Positions 48,268 through 55,568 of a stretch of DNA of 64,000 bases are shown piece after piece. Under the pieces are notes generated by a model. It was not told the origin of the DNA, searched no databases, and worked only from the letters and a program-made list of their open reading frames with translations. The DNA is from JALYNX01 sp963724825 (GTDB taxonomy: Bacteria > Actinomycetota > Acidimicrobiia > Spongiisociales > ZC4RG35). The stretch spans positions 62,001 through 126,000 of the forward strand of contig CAVRWT010000002.1 in NCBI GenBank assembly GCA_963724825.1, given 5' to 3'. Made by a program: the position numbers and the translations under genes. Every line of letters begins with the position of its first letter. Position 1 is the stretch's first letter.

Positions 48268-48418
48268 CTTAGGACCACCTCCTTTCTCTGGTCCCGACAG
48301 TTTGCCACGCAGATGGGCCATAACGCCAGGGTTTTCCAGATTTCGCGGGCCGGGCCTCTTGCGCCCGCGCCCGGGAGCGGGTCGGTTAGCCTCTCGCCAA
48401 CAAAAGGGGGTATTCCAT

Positions 48419-48910
48419 ATGCGATTCCTGCGGACCATCGTTCTGGTCGTCGTCACAGCCTTTGCACTGGTGGCCTGCTCCGGCGGAGATGTCGCCGAGC
48501 AGATCCTGGAAAGCCAGGAAGGTGTGGGTGATGTCGACATCAACGAGAACAACGGATCGGTTCAGATCGAAGTCGAAGACGAGGACGGCAACACGGCTGT
48601 CATCGGTGGGGGCGAAGTGCCGGACGGATTCCCGATCCCGGTCGCCGATGGCGGGAAGGTGGCAGCAGTCTTCACCCAGGGGTCGGACGCCACGGTGACC
48701 CTGACCTACCCGGCGTCGGAATATGACTCTCTGGTCGCCACCTATCAAGAATTCGTCGACAGCACCGGTGGCGAGGTGAACACTTTCACGAGCTCGGAGC
48801 CAGAGAGCGTCACCTGGACGGTCACCACCGCCGACGCGGGCTACAACATCTCCGTCACCAAGGGAGACCCGGACGTCACGGTGTTCTTGGTGTCCAGCTC
48901 GACGGGCTGA
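48419..48910 (+). CDS. putative lipoprotein
   Basis: An intact protein of 163 residues. The signal peptide MRFLRTIVLVVVTAFALVAC ends in a lipobox (L-V-A-C, Cys20). The mature part is very acidic at first (VDINENNGSVQIEVEDEDGN), then a small beta-rich domain (GSDATVTLTYPASEYDSLVA, TWTVTTADAGYNISV). It should be anchored on the outer face of the cytoplasmic membrane. No functional family recognised. The convergent neighbour ends 2 nt downstream. Confidence 0.78.
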   Translation: MRFLRTIVLVVVTAFALVACSGGDVAEQILESQEGVGDVDINENNGSVQIEVEDEDGNTAVIGGGEVPDGFPIPVADGGKVAAVFTQGSDATVTLTYPASEYDSLVATYQEFVDSTGGEVNTFTSSEPESVTWTVTTADAGYNISVTKGDPDVTVFLVSSSTG

Positions 48911-48912
48911 AG

Positions 48913-51234
48913 TCAGCCGCGGAACACATCCGGGGGAATCGGGTCCTGCTGGCGTCTGCGCGCGTTGAGGCCGGACAGGTACTGATCGGGGAACGGGAAG
49001 TCGGCGTAGCCGAGATCGATCGCGGCGTTCATCGTCCAATAGGGATCGACCAGGTGGGGGCGGGCCAACACGCAGAGGTCGGCCCGCCCCGACACCAGGA
49101 TGTTGTGGACGTCATCGATACTCGAAACCGCGCCGACAGTCATGGTTGGGATACCCACCTCACGCCGAATGCGGTCGCTGAAGGGCGTCTGATAGAGGCG
49201 GCCGTAGTCGGGCGTGGCCTCCGGCGTCGTCTGGCCTGTTGAGACGTCGATGATGTCGCAGCCCAGGGCCTTCAGCTCCGCGGCGAAGACGACCGCGTCG
49301 TCACCGTCGAAGCCACCGGGCGCCCAATCGGTTGCAGAGATGCGGACCGAGATCGGCTTGTGCGACGGCCAGGCCTCGCGCACCGCCTCAAACACCTCCA
49401 ACGGGTAGCGCATCCGGTTCTCCAGGGAGCCGCCGTACTCGTCGGTGCGCACGTTGGCCAGGGGGGTCAGAAAGCTGGAGAGCAGGTAGCCGTGGGCAAA
49501 ATGCAGCTCGAGGAGATCGAAGCCGGCCCGGTCGCCACGGACGGCGGCCGACACATGCTGGTCACGTATCGAGCCCATCTCCTTTCTGGTGATCTCCCGA
49601 GGCACCTGGCTGTCCGGCCGGTATGGGAGCGGTGAGGGCGCCACGATCTCCCAGTTGCCATTGTCGAGAGGCTCGGTGTCACCCTCCCACATCAGCTTGG
49701 TGGAGCCCTTACGGCCCGAGTGGCCGATCTGCAGCCCGATGGCGGCTCGCGTGTGGTCGTGAACGAAATCGACGACCTCGGCCCAGCGGTCGGCCTGTTC
49801 GTCGTCCCAGATCCCGGTGCACCCAAGGCTGATCCTTCCCTCCCGGGAAACGCAAGTCATCTCGGTCATGACCAGTCCGGCACCACCCACCGCCCGGCTG
49901 CCCAGATGCACCAGATGCCACTGGTTCGGCATCCCCTCGACCGCGCTGTACTGGTCCATCGGGGAGACCACGATGCGGTTGGAGAGCACGAGGTCTCGAA
50001 GTTGGAAGGGGTGGAACATCGGCGGGACCCGGTGGTCGACCGGGGTCGGACACCCATGCATCGACGATGCGTACCAGGCGTCGACGCCCGACATGTATGA
50101 GGCGTCCCGGACTCGAAGGTTGTCGTAGGTGACCCGCTGACTTCGGGTCAGCATGCTGAAGACGAACTGCTCCGGGTCGACGTGGCGGTACCGGTCGGTG
50201 CCTTCGAACCATTCCAGGCTGGCCCGCGCCGCCCGCTGCAGGCTCTGAACCTCCGGGCGCCTGAGGCGTTCGTACTTCTCCAGAGCTTGCTCGAGGTCGA
50301 GGTCCTCCGACAACACGCCAGCAAGAGTGATCGCGTCCTCCATGGCGAGCTTTGTCCCCGAGCCGACTGAGAAATGGGCGGTGTGGATCGCGTCCCCGGT
50401 CAAGACCACGTTCTCGTGGTGCCAGTGAGCGCAAGTGACCGTGGGGAATTGGAGCCATTTCGAGTTGTTCCCGACCAAGCCACTGCCATCGAGATGCGCC
50501 GAGAACAGCTCCTCACATCGGGCCAGGGCCAAGAGATCACTCGAACCTGGCGCAAGAACCTCGCCTTGGGTCTGGTCGAGCCCCAGACCGGTCCAGGTCT
50601 CCGGTGCCATCTCGACGATGAAGGTGCTCCCCTCGTCGCTGTAGGGATAGATGTGGGCCCAGACCATGCCCGCGGCTGTGTCCTCGAAGACGAAATTGAA
50701 CTCCTCGAAGACCTTGGGAGTCCCGAACCAGATATAGCGATTGCGCCTCAGGTCGATCGACGGCTCCAGGTAGGAGGCGAAGTGACGGCGCACCACGCTG
50801 TTGGCGCCGTCGGCGCCGACGATGAGGTCGGCGGCCGGAAGGTCTGTGAAGTCACCGACCTCGGTCGAGAACTCGACGTCGACGCCCAAGTCTCCGGCGC
50901 GCTGGGTCAGGATCTCCAACAGCCGACGACGGCTCACCGCGGCAAACCCGTGGCCTCCTGATCGAAAGTCCCTCCCATCGGGGTGGTGAACCTTGATCTC
51001 CCCCCAGTGCCGGAAGCTGCGGGCGAGTGCTTCGAAACTGACCGTGTCGGCAGCCTCGAAGTTGTCCAGGGTCTCGTCGCTGAAGACCACCCCGAATCCG
51101 TAGGCGTCGCCGAATCGGTTTCGCTCCAGAACTCGTATCCGATGATCCGGCTGGCCCTTCTTGAGCAGGGTCGCCAGGTAGAGGCCCGATGGGCCCCCGC
51201 CAACGATGAGGATGTCGAGCGGAGCTGGATTCAT
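48913..51234 (-). CDS. bifunctional FAD monooxygenase-Old Yellow Enzyme fusion (salicylyl-/anthraniloyl-CoA type)
   Basis: An intact protein of 773 residues. Residues 1-390 are a PHBH-like FAD monooxygenase: dinucleotide motif ILIVGGGPSGLYLATLLKKG, DG motif LIVGADGANSVVRRHF, and GD motif VVLTGDAIHTAHFSVGSGTK. Residues 400-773 are an Old Yellow Enzyme-like FMN oxidoreductase (LVLSNRIVVSPMDQYSAVEG, QIGHSGRKG, HFAHGYLLSSFL). This order and size match salicylyl-CoA 5-hydroxylase/2-aminobenzoyl-CoA monooxygenase-reductase, which hydroxylate an aromatic CoA thioester and partly reduce the ring. No CoA ligase or ring-cleavage gene is adjacent. Confidence 0.86.
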   Translation of the reverse strand: MNPAPLDILIVGGGPSGLYLATLLKKGQPDHRIRVLERNRFGDAYGFGVVFSDETLDNFEAADTVSFEALARSFRHWGEIKVHHPDGRDFRSGGHGFAAVSRRRLLEILTQRAGDLGVDVEFSTEVGDFTDLPAADLIVGADGANSVVRRHFASYLEPSIDLRRNRYIWFGTPKVFEEFNFVFEDTAAGMVWAHIYPYSDEGSTFIVEMAPETWTGLGLDQTQGEVLAPGSSDLLALARCEELFSAHLDGSGLVGNNSKWLQFPTVTCAHWHHENVVLTGDAIHTAHFSVGSGTKLAMEDAITLAGVLSEDLDLEQALEKYERLRRPEVQSLQRAARASLEWFEGTDRYRHVDPEQFVFSMLTRSQRVTYDNLRVRDASYMSGVDAWYASSMHGCPTPVDHRVPPMFHPFQLRDLVLSNRIVVSPMDQYSAVEGMPNQWHLVHLGSRAVGGAGLVMTEMTCVSREGRISLGCTGIWDDEQADRWAEVVDFVHDHTRAAIGLQIGHSGRKGSTKLMWEGDTEPLDNGNWEIVAPSPLPYRPDSQVPREITRKEMGSIRDQHVSAAVRGDRAGFDLLELHFAHGYLLSSFLTPLANVRTDEYGGSLENRMRYPLEVFEAVREAWPSHKPISVRISATDWAPGGFDGDDAVVFAAELKALGCDIIDVSTGQTTPEATPDYGRLYQTPFSDRIRREVGIPTMTVGAVSSIDDVHNILVSGRADLCVLARPHLVDPYWTMNAAIDLGYADFPFPDQYLSGLNARRRQQDPIPPDVFRG

Positions 51235-51253
51235 GGCCGGTTAAGGCCGAACG

Positions 51254-52023
51254 CTAGAGCTTGAGCGTCCCGACGAAGTCCTGCCACCAGGAACCGAGAG
51301 CGTCGAAGGTGCTCGACAGGGCCCAGAGGAACACGATCCCCATACCAACCAGCAGAGACGATCGTGGCCAGGTTCCGAACTCGGTAGAGCTGACGCTGAC
51401 CTGTGTCCTCCATGTAGGAAGGCTCGAGCATCGGCGGGGTTGCGGCCGCGAGCACGAAAGGCTCGGGTGGCTCGATGAAACCAGGAGCGGGCATGGATGG
51501 TGTCACGGCATTCGAAGCTACAGAAGTGGTGGTAGCCAATGTCGCCGCGGGGAGATCTGGTTCCCAAACCGGGTATTCGTCCTCGATCGGCGTTGGGCCT
51601 TCGAGCGGCTCATCGAGCAGGGCTCCGGGCCCTGCCGTTACCTCCGCGGGCTCGTCTGCGATGTCGAGCTCGATGCTGGGCTCGGGCTCCGGTGCGACTC
51701 CAATCGACGGGGTATCGGTGTGGGCCAGGGTCGGGCCAGGCGTCGACTGCGCAGAAAGACTGGCAAATGCTTCCTCCAGGGTCGGGCTGGTTTCCTCGGA
51801 CGGCATCTCGAGCCCCGCTTTCTCGAACAGCGATCGCCTGTCGACATCGAGGACCGCAGCCAGTGCCGTCACTACGGATCTCGTCAGTCGGGAGGGAGGA
51901 ATCCCGCTCCCATGCTCGAATGGTCGTGGCCGAGCGTCCTACCAGCTCGCCGAGTTTGGCTTGACTCAGGCCGAGCTTGGTGCGGCGGAAGCGTATGGTC
52001 CTTCCGAACGAACGAGGGGGCAT
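51254..52023 (-). CDS. membrane-anchored XRE-type helix-turn-helix protein (two frameshifts)
   Basis: About 256 residues from ATG 52023 (GAGGAAGCAG in front). The N-terminal XRE domain is clear (FGRTIRFRRTKLGLSQAKLG, then GRSATTIRAWERD, with ALAAVLDVDRRSLFEKAGLE after a frame change near 51875). A long Pro/Glu/Asp/Thr-rich linker follows. After a second change near 51350 the end is a membrane helix and short tail (ATIVSAGMGIVFLWALSSTF ... TLKL). The cytoplasmic HTH, linker and single TM order recalls RodZ, but with the periplasmic part almost missing. Confidence 0.68.
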
Positions 52024-52192
52024 CTGCTTCCTCGATGGTACAAGTGGGAGCGGATTGGGCACATGGGTCTACCCAATTCCCCTGAAGGTCAACCCTGATG
52101 GGACCGGTACCCCCAAACCAGGGACTTTCGGCCCTCAACGCGTCGGCCCGCAACCTGTTGAATTCGGGCAAGCCACAAGAAGGAAGAAAGTA

Positions 52193-52597
52193 ATGAGAAA
52201 AGCCGCATCGATTGCATCGATCATCCTGGGAGTGATTCTGATCATCGGAGGGGTCGCTACCTGGTTCTCGGTGAGCAGCGAGCTGTCCGAGCAGAAGATC
52301 GTGACTTCGGATGACGCATGCCTGCCCGGCCGAGAGGTGCGCGGGCCGTTCACTGCCTATTGCGAAGCCGAGGTCATTGCGAAGCACGCGCTCGAGGCCA
52401 CCGGTGGCCTCTATTACGCAGAGATGGATCGGGAGGATCCGCTCCGGGCAACCGCGGCAACCGCTTCCTTCCTCCGAGCCTCCTTGTACACCTCGGTCGT
52501 CGCCTTCGGCTCGGCCGCGATGGCGGCAGGAATGGGAGTCGTCTTCGTCCTGATCGGTCTCGGGATCCGCGACGTGGAGCAGCGAACCAGCGTCTGA
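52193..52597 (+). CDS. two-helix membrane protein of unknown function
   Basis: An intact protein of 134 residues from ATG 52193 behind AAGGAAGAAAG. Two membrane helices (ASIASIILGVILIIGGVATW and VVAFGSAAMAAGMGVVFVLI) frame an extracytoplasmic loop with two cysteines (DDACLPGREVRGPFTAYCEA) that could form a disulfide. Similar actinobacterial proteins are often labelled LigA-like without biochemical support. Divergent from the XRE gene. Confidence 0.68.
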   Translation: MRKAASIASIILGVILIIGGVATWFSVSSELSEQKIVTSDDACLPGREVRGPFTAYCEAEVIAKHALEATGGLYYAEMDREDPLRATAATASFLRASLYTSVVAFGSAAMAAGMGVVFVLIGLGIRDVEQRTSV

Positions 52598-52609
52598 CTT
52601 GGGCTCGGC

Positions 52610-52651
52610 TGAGGGGTTGATCGGACCTAACGTCAGGCGATCAACCCCTCA
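52610..52651. terminator. bidirectional hairpin between convergent genes
   Basis: TGAGGGGTTGATCG (52610-52623) and CGATCAACCCCTCA (52638-52651) form a perfect 14-bp stem with a 14-nt loop, centred between the membrane-protein gene and the convergent deazaflavin-type oxidoreductase gene. No clear T run. Confidence 0.6.
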
Positions 52652-52670
52652 CGTGCCCACCAGCTGACGA

Positions 52671-53051
52671 TCAGACTGGTTTGAACCTGATGAACGGTGC
52701 CGTGTTGACGTAGTGGTCTAGATGGGCCTTGGCGCGGTCAGGCTCGCTGCCCCAACTTTCCGTCAGCGCCCGGTAGATGATGGCACCCCGCTTCTCGGGA
52801 TCGACCTCTGACTCGCCGACCACCGGGACATCCGCCGTCACTCCGCGCTTCAGATTGAGGGTGAACTCGGGGTGGGCCTTGATGTTCGCCTCCCAGTCTC
52901 TCTTGAAACCGGGACGGCCCGTCAGGTAGTACTCGCCATCGAATTGGTGGAAGTAGATCTCGACTCTTCGCGGCAAGCCGGTCTTGCGACCGGTCGTGGT
53001 GATATCGGCGATCCCCCCGCGATCCAACGCCTCTTTGACTGTTGCATCCAT
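52671..53051 (-). CDS. deazaflavin (F420)-dependent nitroreductase-like protein
   Basis: An intact protein of 126 residues from ATG 53051. It has the small split beta-barrel of the DDN family: TTTGRKTGLPRRVEIYFHQF, EYYLTGRPGFKRDWEANIKA, HPEFTLNLKRGVTADVPVVG. Members bind F420 or FMN and reduce quinones, nitroaromatics or unsaturated ketones. It is divergent from the ferredoxin-NADP reductase gene with about 55 bp between starts. Confidence 0.84.
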   Translation of the reverse strand: MDATVKEALDRGGIADITTTGRKTGLPRRVEIYFHQFDGEYYLTGRPGFKRDWEANIKAHPEFTLNLKRGVTADVPVVGESEVDPEKRGAIIYRALTESWGSEPDRAKAHLDHYVNTAPFIRFKPV

Positions 53052-53106
53052 GACCGGAGCAACCTCGCTGACTGACGCGATGTTCCCAACCGGGTAGCTT
53101 GAGCCC

Positions 53107-54328
53107 ATGGGCCAACGCATCGAGGTGTCGGCGGTGCCGATGGGGACTGTGGCTCTCTTCAGCACGGACCGTTCGATAACCGGACAGGACGGCGTCGGGT
53201 TCGCGCCGGGTGCGATGCGTGATGACGGTCCTCCGGCCGAGCTCGCCCAGCGACTGTTCGAGTCTGACCCTTCGATCGATCACGTCTACGTGCTGTCCAA
53301 CACGGTTTCGGTGCGACGTCGGGAGGCTTGGGACGACGACTCTCTCGGTCACGCCAGCGGGGTCATCAGCGGGCTGTTCATCCACTATTCCCCCGTCGAA
53401 GGCGACACCTCCGCCGAGGGGGACGAGGCGTTGCGACGCCAGCATTACAACGCCACGTTCACCCACATCCGGGCTCACAACGAAGACCTCTGGGTGATGC
53501 GGATCCGGTCGGACGAGCCCATCGAGCCGTTCCGAGGCTGGCCAATACACGACCCTTGCCCTCGGCTATTGGGAGCCCAGGGCGGACGAGGCGCTGGAGA
53601 ATTTCACCGGTGGTCAGCGAGAGAAGCTCGCCCGACGCTCGTATTCGGTCTCGAGCTCGATCGTCGACGACGAGGGCAACCTGGTGGAGGCGAACCCCCA
53701 GGACGTCGAGTTCTACGTCGTGAAGGTCCGGCCAGGAGAGGAGGAGATCCCCGCTCTGACTCCACGGATGTTCCTCAAGGGGGTTGGAGACCGGATCTTC
53801 ATGGGTCGCAAATTCACCGGCCACTACACCCTCGAGGGGGTACAGCCGACCGACAATGTGATCTTCCTCAGCACCGGGACCGGGGAGGCTCCGCAGAACA
53901 AGATGACCGGCGAGCTTCTCCGTCGAGAGCACAAAGGCAAGATCCTCAATGTGGTCTGCGTCCGCTACCGGGCGGACCTGGCTTACACCGAGCAACAGGT
54001 CGTCGTCGAGGGGCAATACCCGAACTACCGCTACATCACCCTCACCACCCGTGAGCCGGAGAACGAGGGGAAGAAGCTGTATATCCAAGACCTGATCACA
54101 TCGGGCCAACTCGAGGAAGAGTTGGGGGAACCGCTCGACCCGGCCAAGACCCATGTCTATCTGTGTGGCAACCCTTCGATGATCGGCTTGCCAAAGTGGG
54201 ACGGTGACGACATGACCTTCCCCGAGGTGGTCGGGGTGTGCCAGTTGTTACACGAGCGGGGGTTCACCATCGACCACGGAAAAGCCAAGGGCAACGTCCA
54301 CTACGAGGAGTACTGGAAAGACCGCTGA
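53107..54328 (+). CDS. ferredoxin-NADP reductase-like flavoprotein with N-terminal extension (one frameshift)
   Basis: About 407 residues, longer than the 250-280 of a bacterial Fpr. The C-terminal 270 residues have FNR features: RSYSVSSSIVDDEG (FAD R-x-Y-S motif), IFLSTGTGEAPQNKM (NADP GTG-x-AP), VYLCGNPSMIG, and the end HYEEYWKDR. The first 100 residues (ELAQRLFESDPSIDHVYVLS, then NTVSVRR) resemble the Nfu N-terminal domain of iron-sulfur scaffolds. The frame change is near 53545-53555. It probably passes electrons between NADPH and ferredoxin or Rieske partners. Confidence 0.78.
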
Positions 54329-54367
54329 GTTTGCCCTGGTAGCGGGCCTATTCGGTCGTGGCCTGGC

Positions 54368-54555
54368 CTATCCGTGACACGCTGGTGACACGGGAGCCGT
54401 GGGCGGCGTCGAGGTCGGGGACATCCTCGCGTCGGGCGACAGTGCCCAGGGTCGAGGGTGGTCGGGGCTAGCATGGCCGAGCCGGGTCTGCACCAGCTTC
54501 ACCGATGCCCCTCCAGCGATCAGCAAGCCCCGTGTGCCGGATGTGTGATCCGCTG
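54368..54555 (-). pseudogene. tyrosine recombinase (integrase) C-terminal remnant
   Basis: The peptide HIRHTGLA, then after a frame change LIAGGASVKLVQTRLGHASP, followed by HPRPWALSPDARM, is the catalytic C-terminus of a phage-type integrase (H-x-x-R and LGH motifs; the final Tyr has been lost). Only about 60 residues remain. The upstream part runs into repeat copy A (54557-54651). It is the only mobile-element trace in the window. Confidence 0.68.
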
Positions 54556-54556
54556 A

Positions 54557-54651
54557 CCAACTCGACGGGACGGTCGCCCGCGGTCCTACCGCTACTACCC
54601 GGGCAGTGCCATGCCGTCGGATCAGGGTCGCCACCGTCGGGTAGTCCGGGA
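54557..54651. repeat. repeat copy A (39-bp block plus 56-bp block)
   Basis: Block 1 (54557-54595, beginning CCAACTCGACGGGACGG) recurs in inverted orientation at 55375-55414. Block 2 (54596-54651, TACCCGGGCAGTGCC onward) recurs in the same orientation at 55432-55486. On the minus strand block 2 reads DYPTVATLIRRHGTARV, against DYPRVADLIRRHGTPRV in copy B. Confidence 0.78.
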
Positions 54652-54664
54652 GTGGGTGGGGGAC

Positions 54665-55153
54665 TCAAAAGTCCGCGTAGTAGAGGAAGTCGATTTCCGG
54701 TGGAGTGTGGCCTGCTCGTTCGAGAATCAGGGCCGCGTCTCGACGCTGCTGGGTGCTGTGCGTGATGACGTGAGTCAGGAACACCCAGAGTGGAAAACGG
54801 TCCTTGGGACCGAGGTCGACCACATTGCTCAAGTCGTCCTCATTGAGATGGAGTAGCCATGCTCGCATTTCGGCTTCATCCTCATCCCACGCATGCCCGA
54901 GGGTTGCCACATCGGGGAATAGCTCGGGGTCGATCTCCGTGTCGTAAACGGATGCGGGCTCACCCCTGAGACGTTGACGCCAACTCTCCTCGACGTCGAG
55001 GGCATGGACGAGCGTGGCCCGGAGCCCACGGTATGTGAAATCGGCCGGAGCAGCGAACAAAGCGGGCGAGGCTTCGCTCACCGCTGAAAGGATTTGACGG
55101 GTGGCCCAGTAGCTGTAATCGAACAAGCTCCCCACTGAGAGTGAACTATTCAT
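54665..55153 (-). CDS. DinB-family protein
   Basis: An intact protein of 162 residues, a four-helix bundle of the DinB/YfiT type. The metal-binding histidines are in RATLVHALDVEESWRQRL and VFLTHVITHSTQQRRDAALI (H-x-x-x-H). Members include bacillithiol or mycothiol transferases and many uncharacterised detoxification proteins. The gene lies between two repeat copies and next to an integrase remnant, which suggests it may have been moved as a cassette. Confidence 0.82.
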   Translation of the reverse strand: MNSSLSVGSLFDYSYWATRQILSAVSEASPALFAAPADFTYRGLRATLVHALDVEESWRQRLRGEPASVYDTEIDPELFPDVATLGHAWDEDEAEMRAWLLHLNEDDLSNVVDLGPKDRFPLWVFLTHVITHSTQQRRDAALILERAGHTPPEIDFLYYADF

Positions 55154-55296
55154 TCACTGAATTTACTGGGGATACTGACCTGCCCGGCCGTCGTCGCCTG
55201 CCGAAGCTACGCCGCGGACATGGAGTCTCGGGGAGTCGAACTGGTCGGGGTGTGGGGCGGCGAGGTGAAGGTGAGTCGGGAGTTGGTCGGGCTCGG

Positions 55297-55557
55297 CTAG
55301 TCGATGCGCCCGGATCGGCCGCGGTTCACGAACCCGGCCGGTCCCACCCAATACTCGAAGTCACCGACGGTCAGGTAGCGGTAGGACCGCGGGGCGACCG
55401 TCCCGTCGAGTTGGGAGCCGGGCTGCGGCTATACCCGGGGAGTGCCATGCCGTCGGATCAGGTCGGCCACCCTCGGGTAGTCGGGATCATCGGCTGCCCG
55501 CCAGTAGGAGGGGGGCGCCTCAGGGACCGTCCTTGCAATCGTCCAGTCGGTGAGCAC
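55297..55557 (-). pseudogene. coding-like fragment or small gene downstream of maeB (one frameshift)
   Basis: From GTG 55557 the minus strand reads TDWTIARTVPEAPPSYWRAA, then DDPDYPRVADLIRRHGTPRV; after a frame change near 55430 it continues LDGTVAPRSYRYLTVGDFEY and WVGPAGFVNRGRSGRID to a stop at 55297. It looks protein-coding (aromatic-rich, no stops) but no family is recognised. Its middle is duplicated as repeat copy A at 54557-54651, so it may be an eroded gene of a mobile region. Confidence 0.38.
55375..55486. repeat. repeat copy B (40-bp inverted block plus 55-bp direct block)
   Basis: The 40-bp block 55375-55414 is the reverse complement of 54557-54595 apart from one inserted base. 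The block 55432-55486 is about 85-90% identical to 54596-54651 in direct orientation. The two copies flank the DinB gene. Confidence 0.78.
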
Positions 55558-55568
55558 CGCTGAGGCGG

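Noticed and set aside
48234..48290. GGACCACCTCC and GGACCACCTCCTTTCT on the plus strand, resembling the 3' end of 16S rRNA
   Set aside because: The adjoining sequence is not 16S-like; the match is limited to the anti-Shine-Dalgarno tail and is better read as Shine-Dalgarno sequence on the minus strand.
54368..55560. Intact integrative element
   Set aside because: Only a fragment of an integrase is left, with no attachment-site pair, excisionase or cargo beyond DinB.
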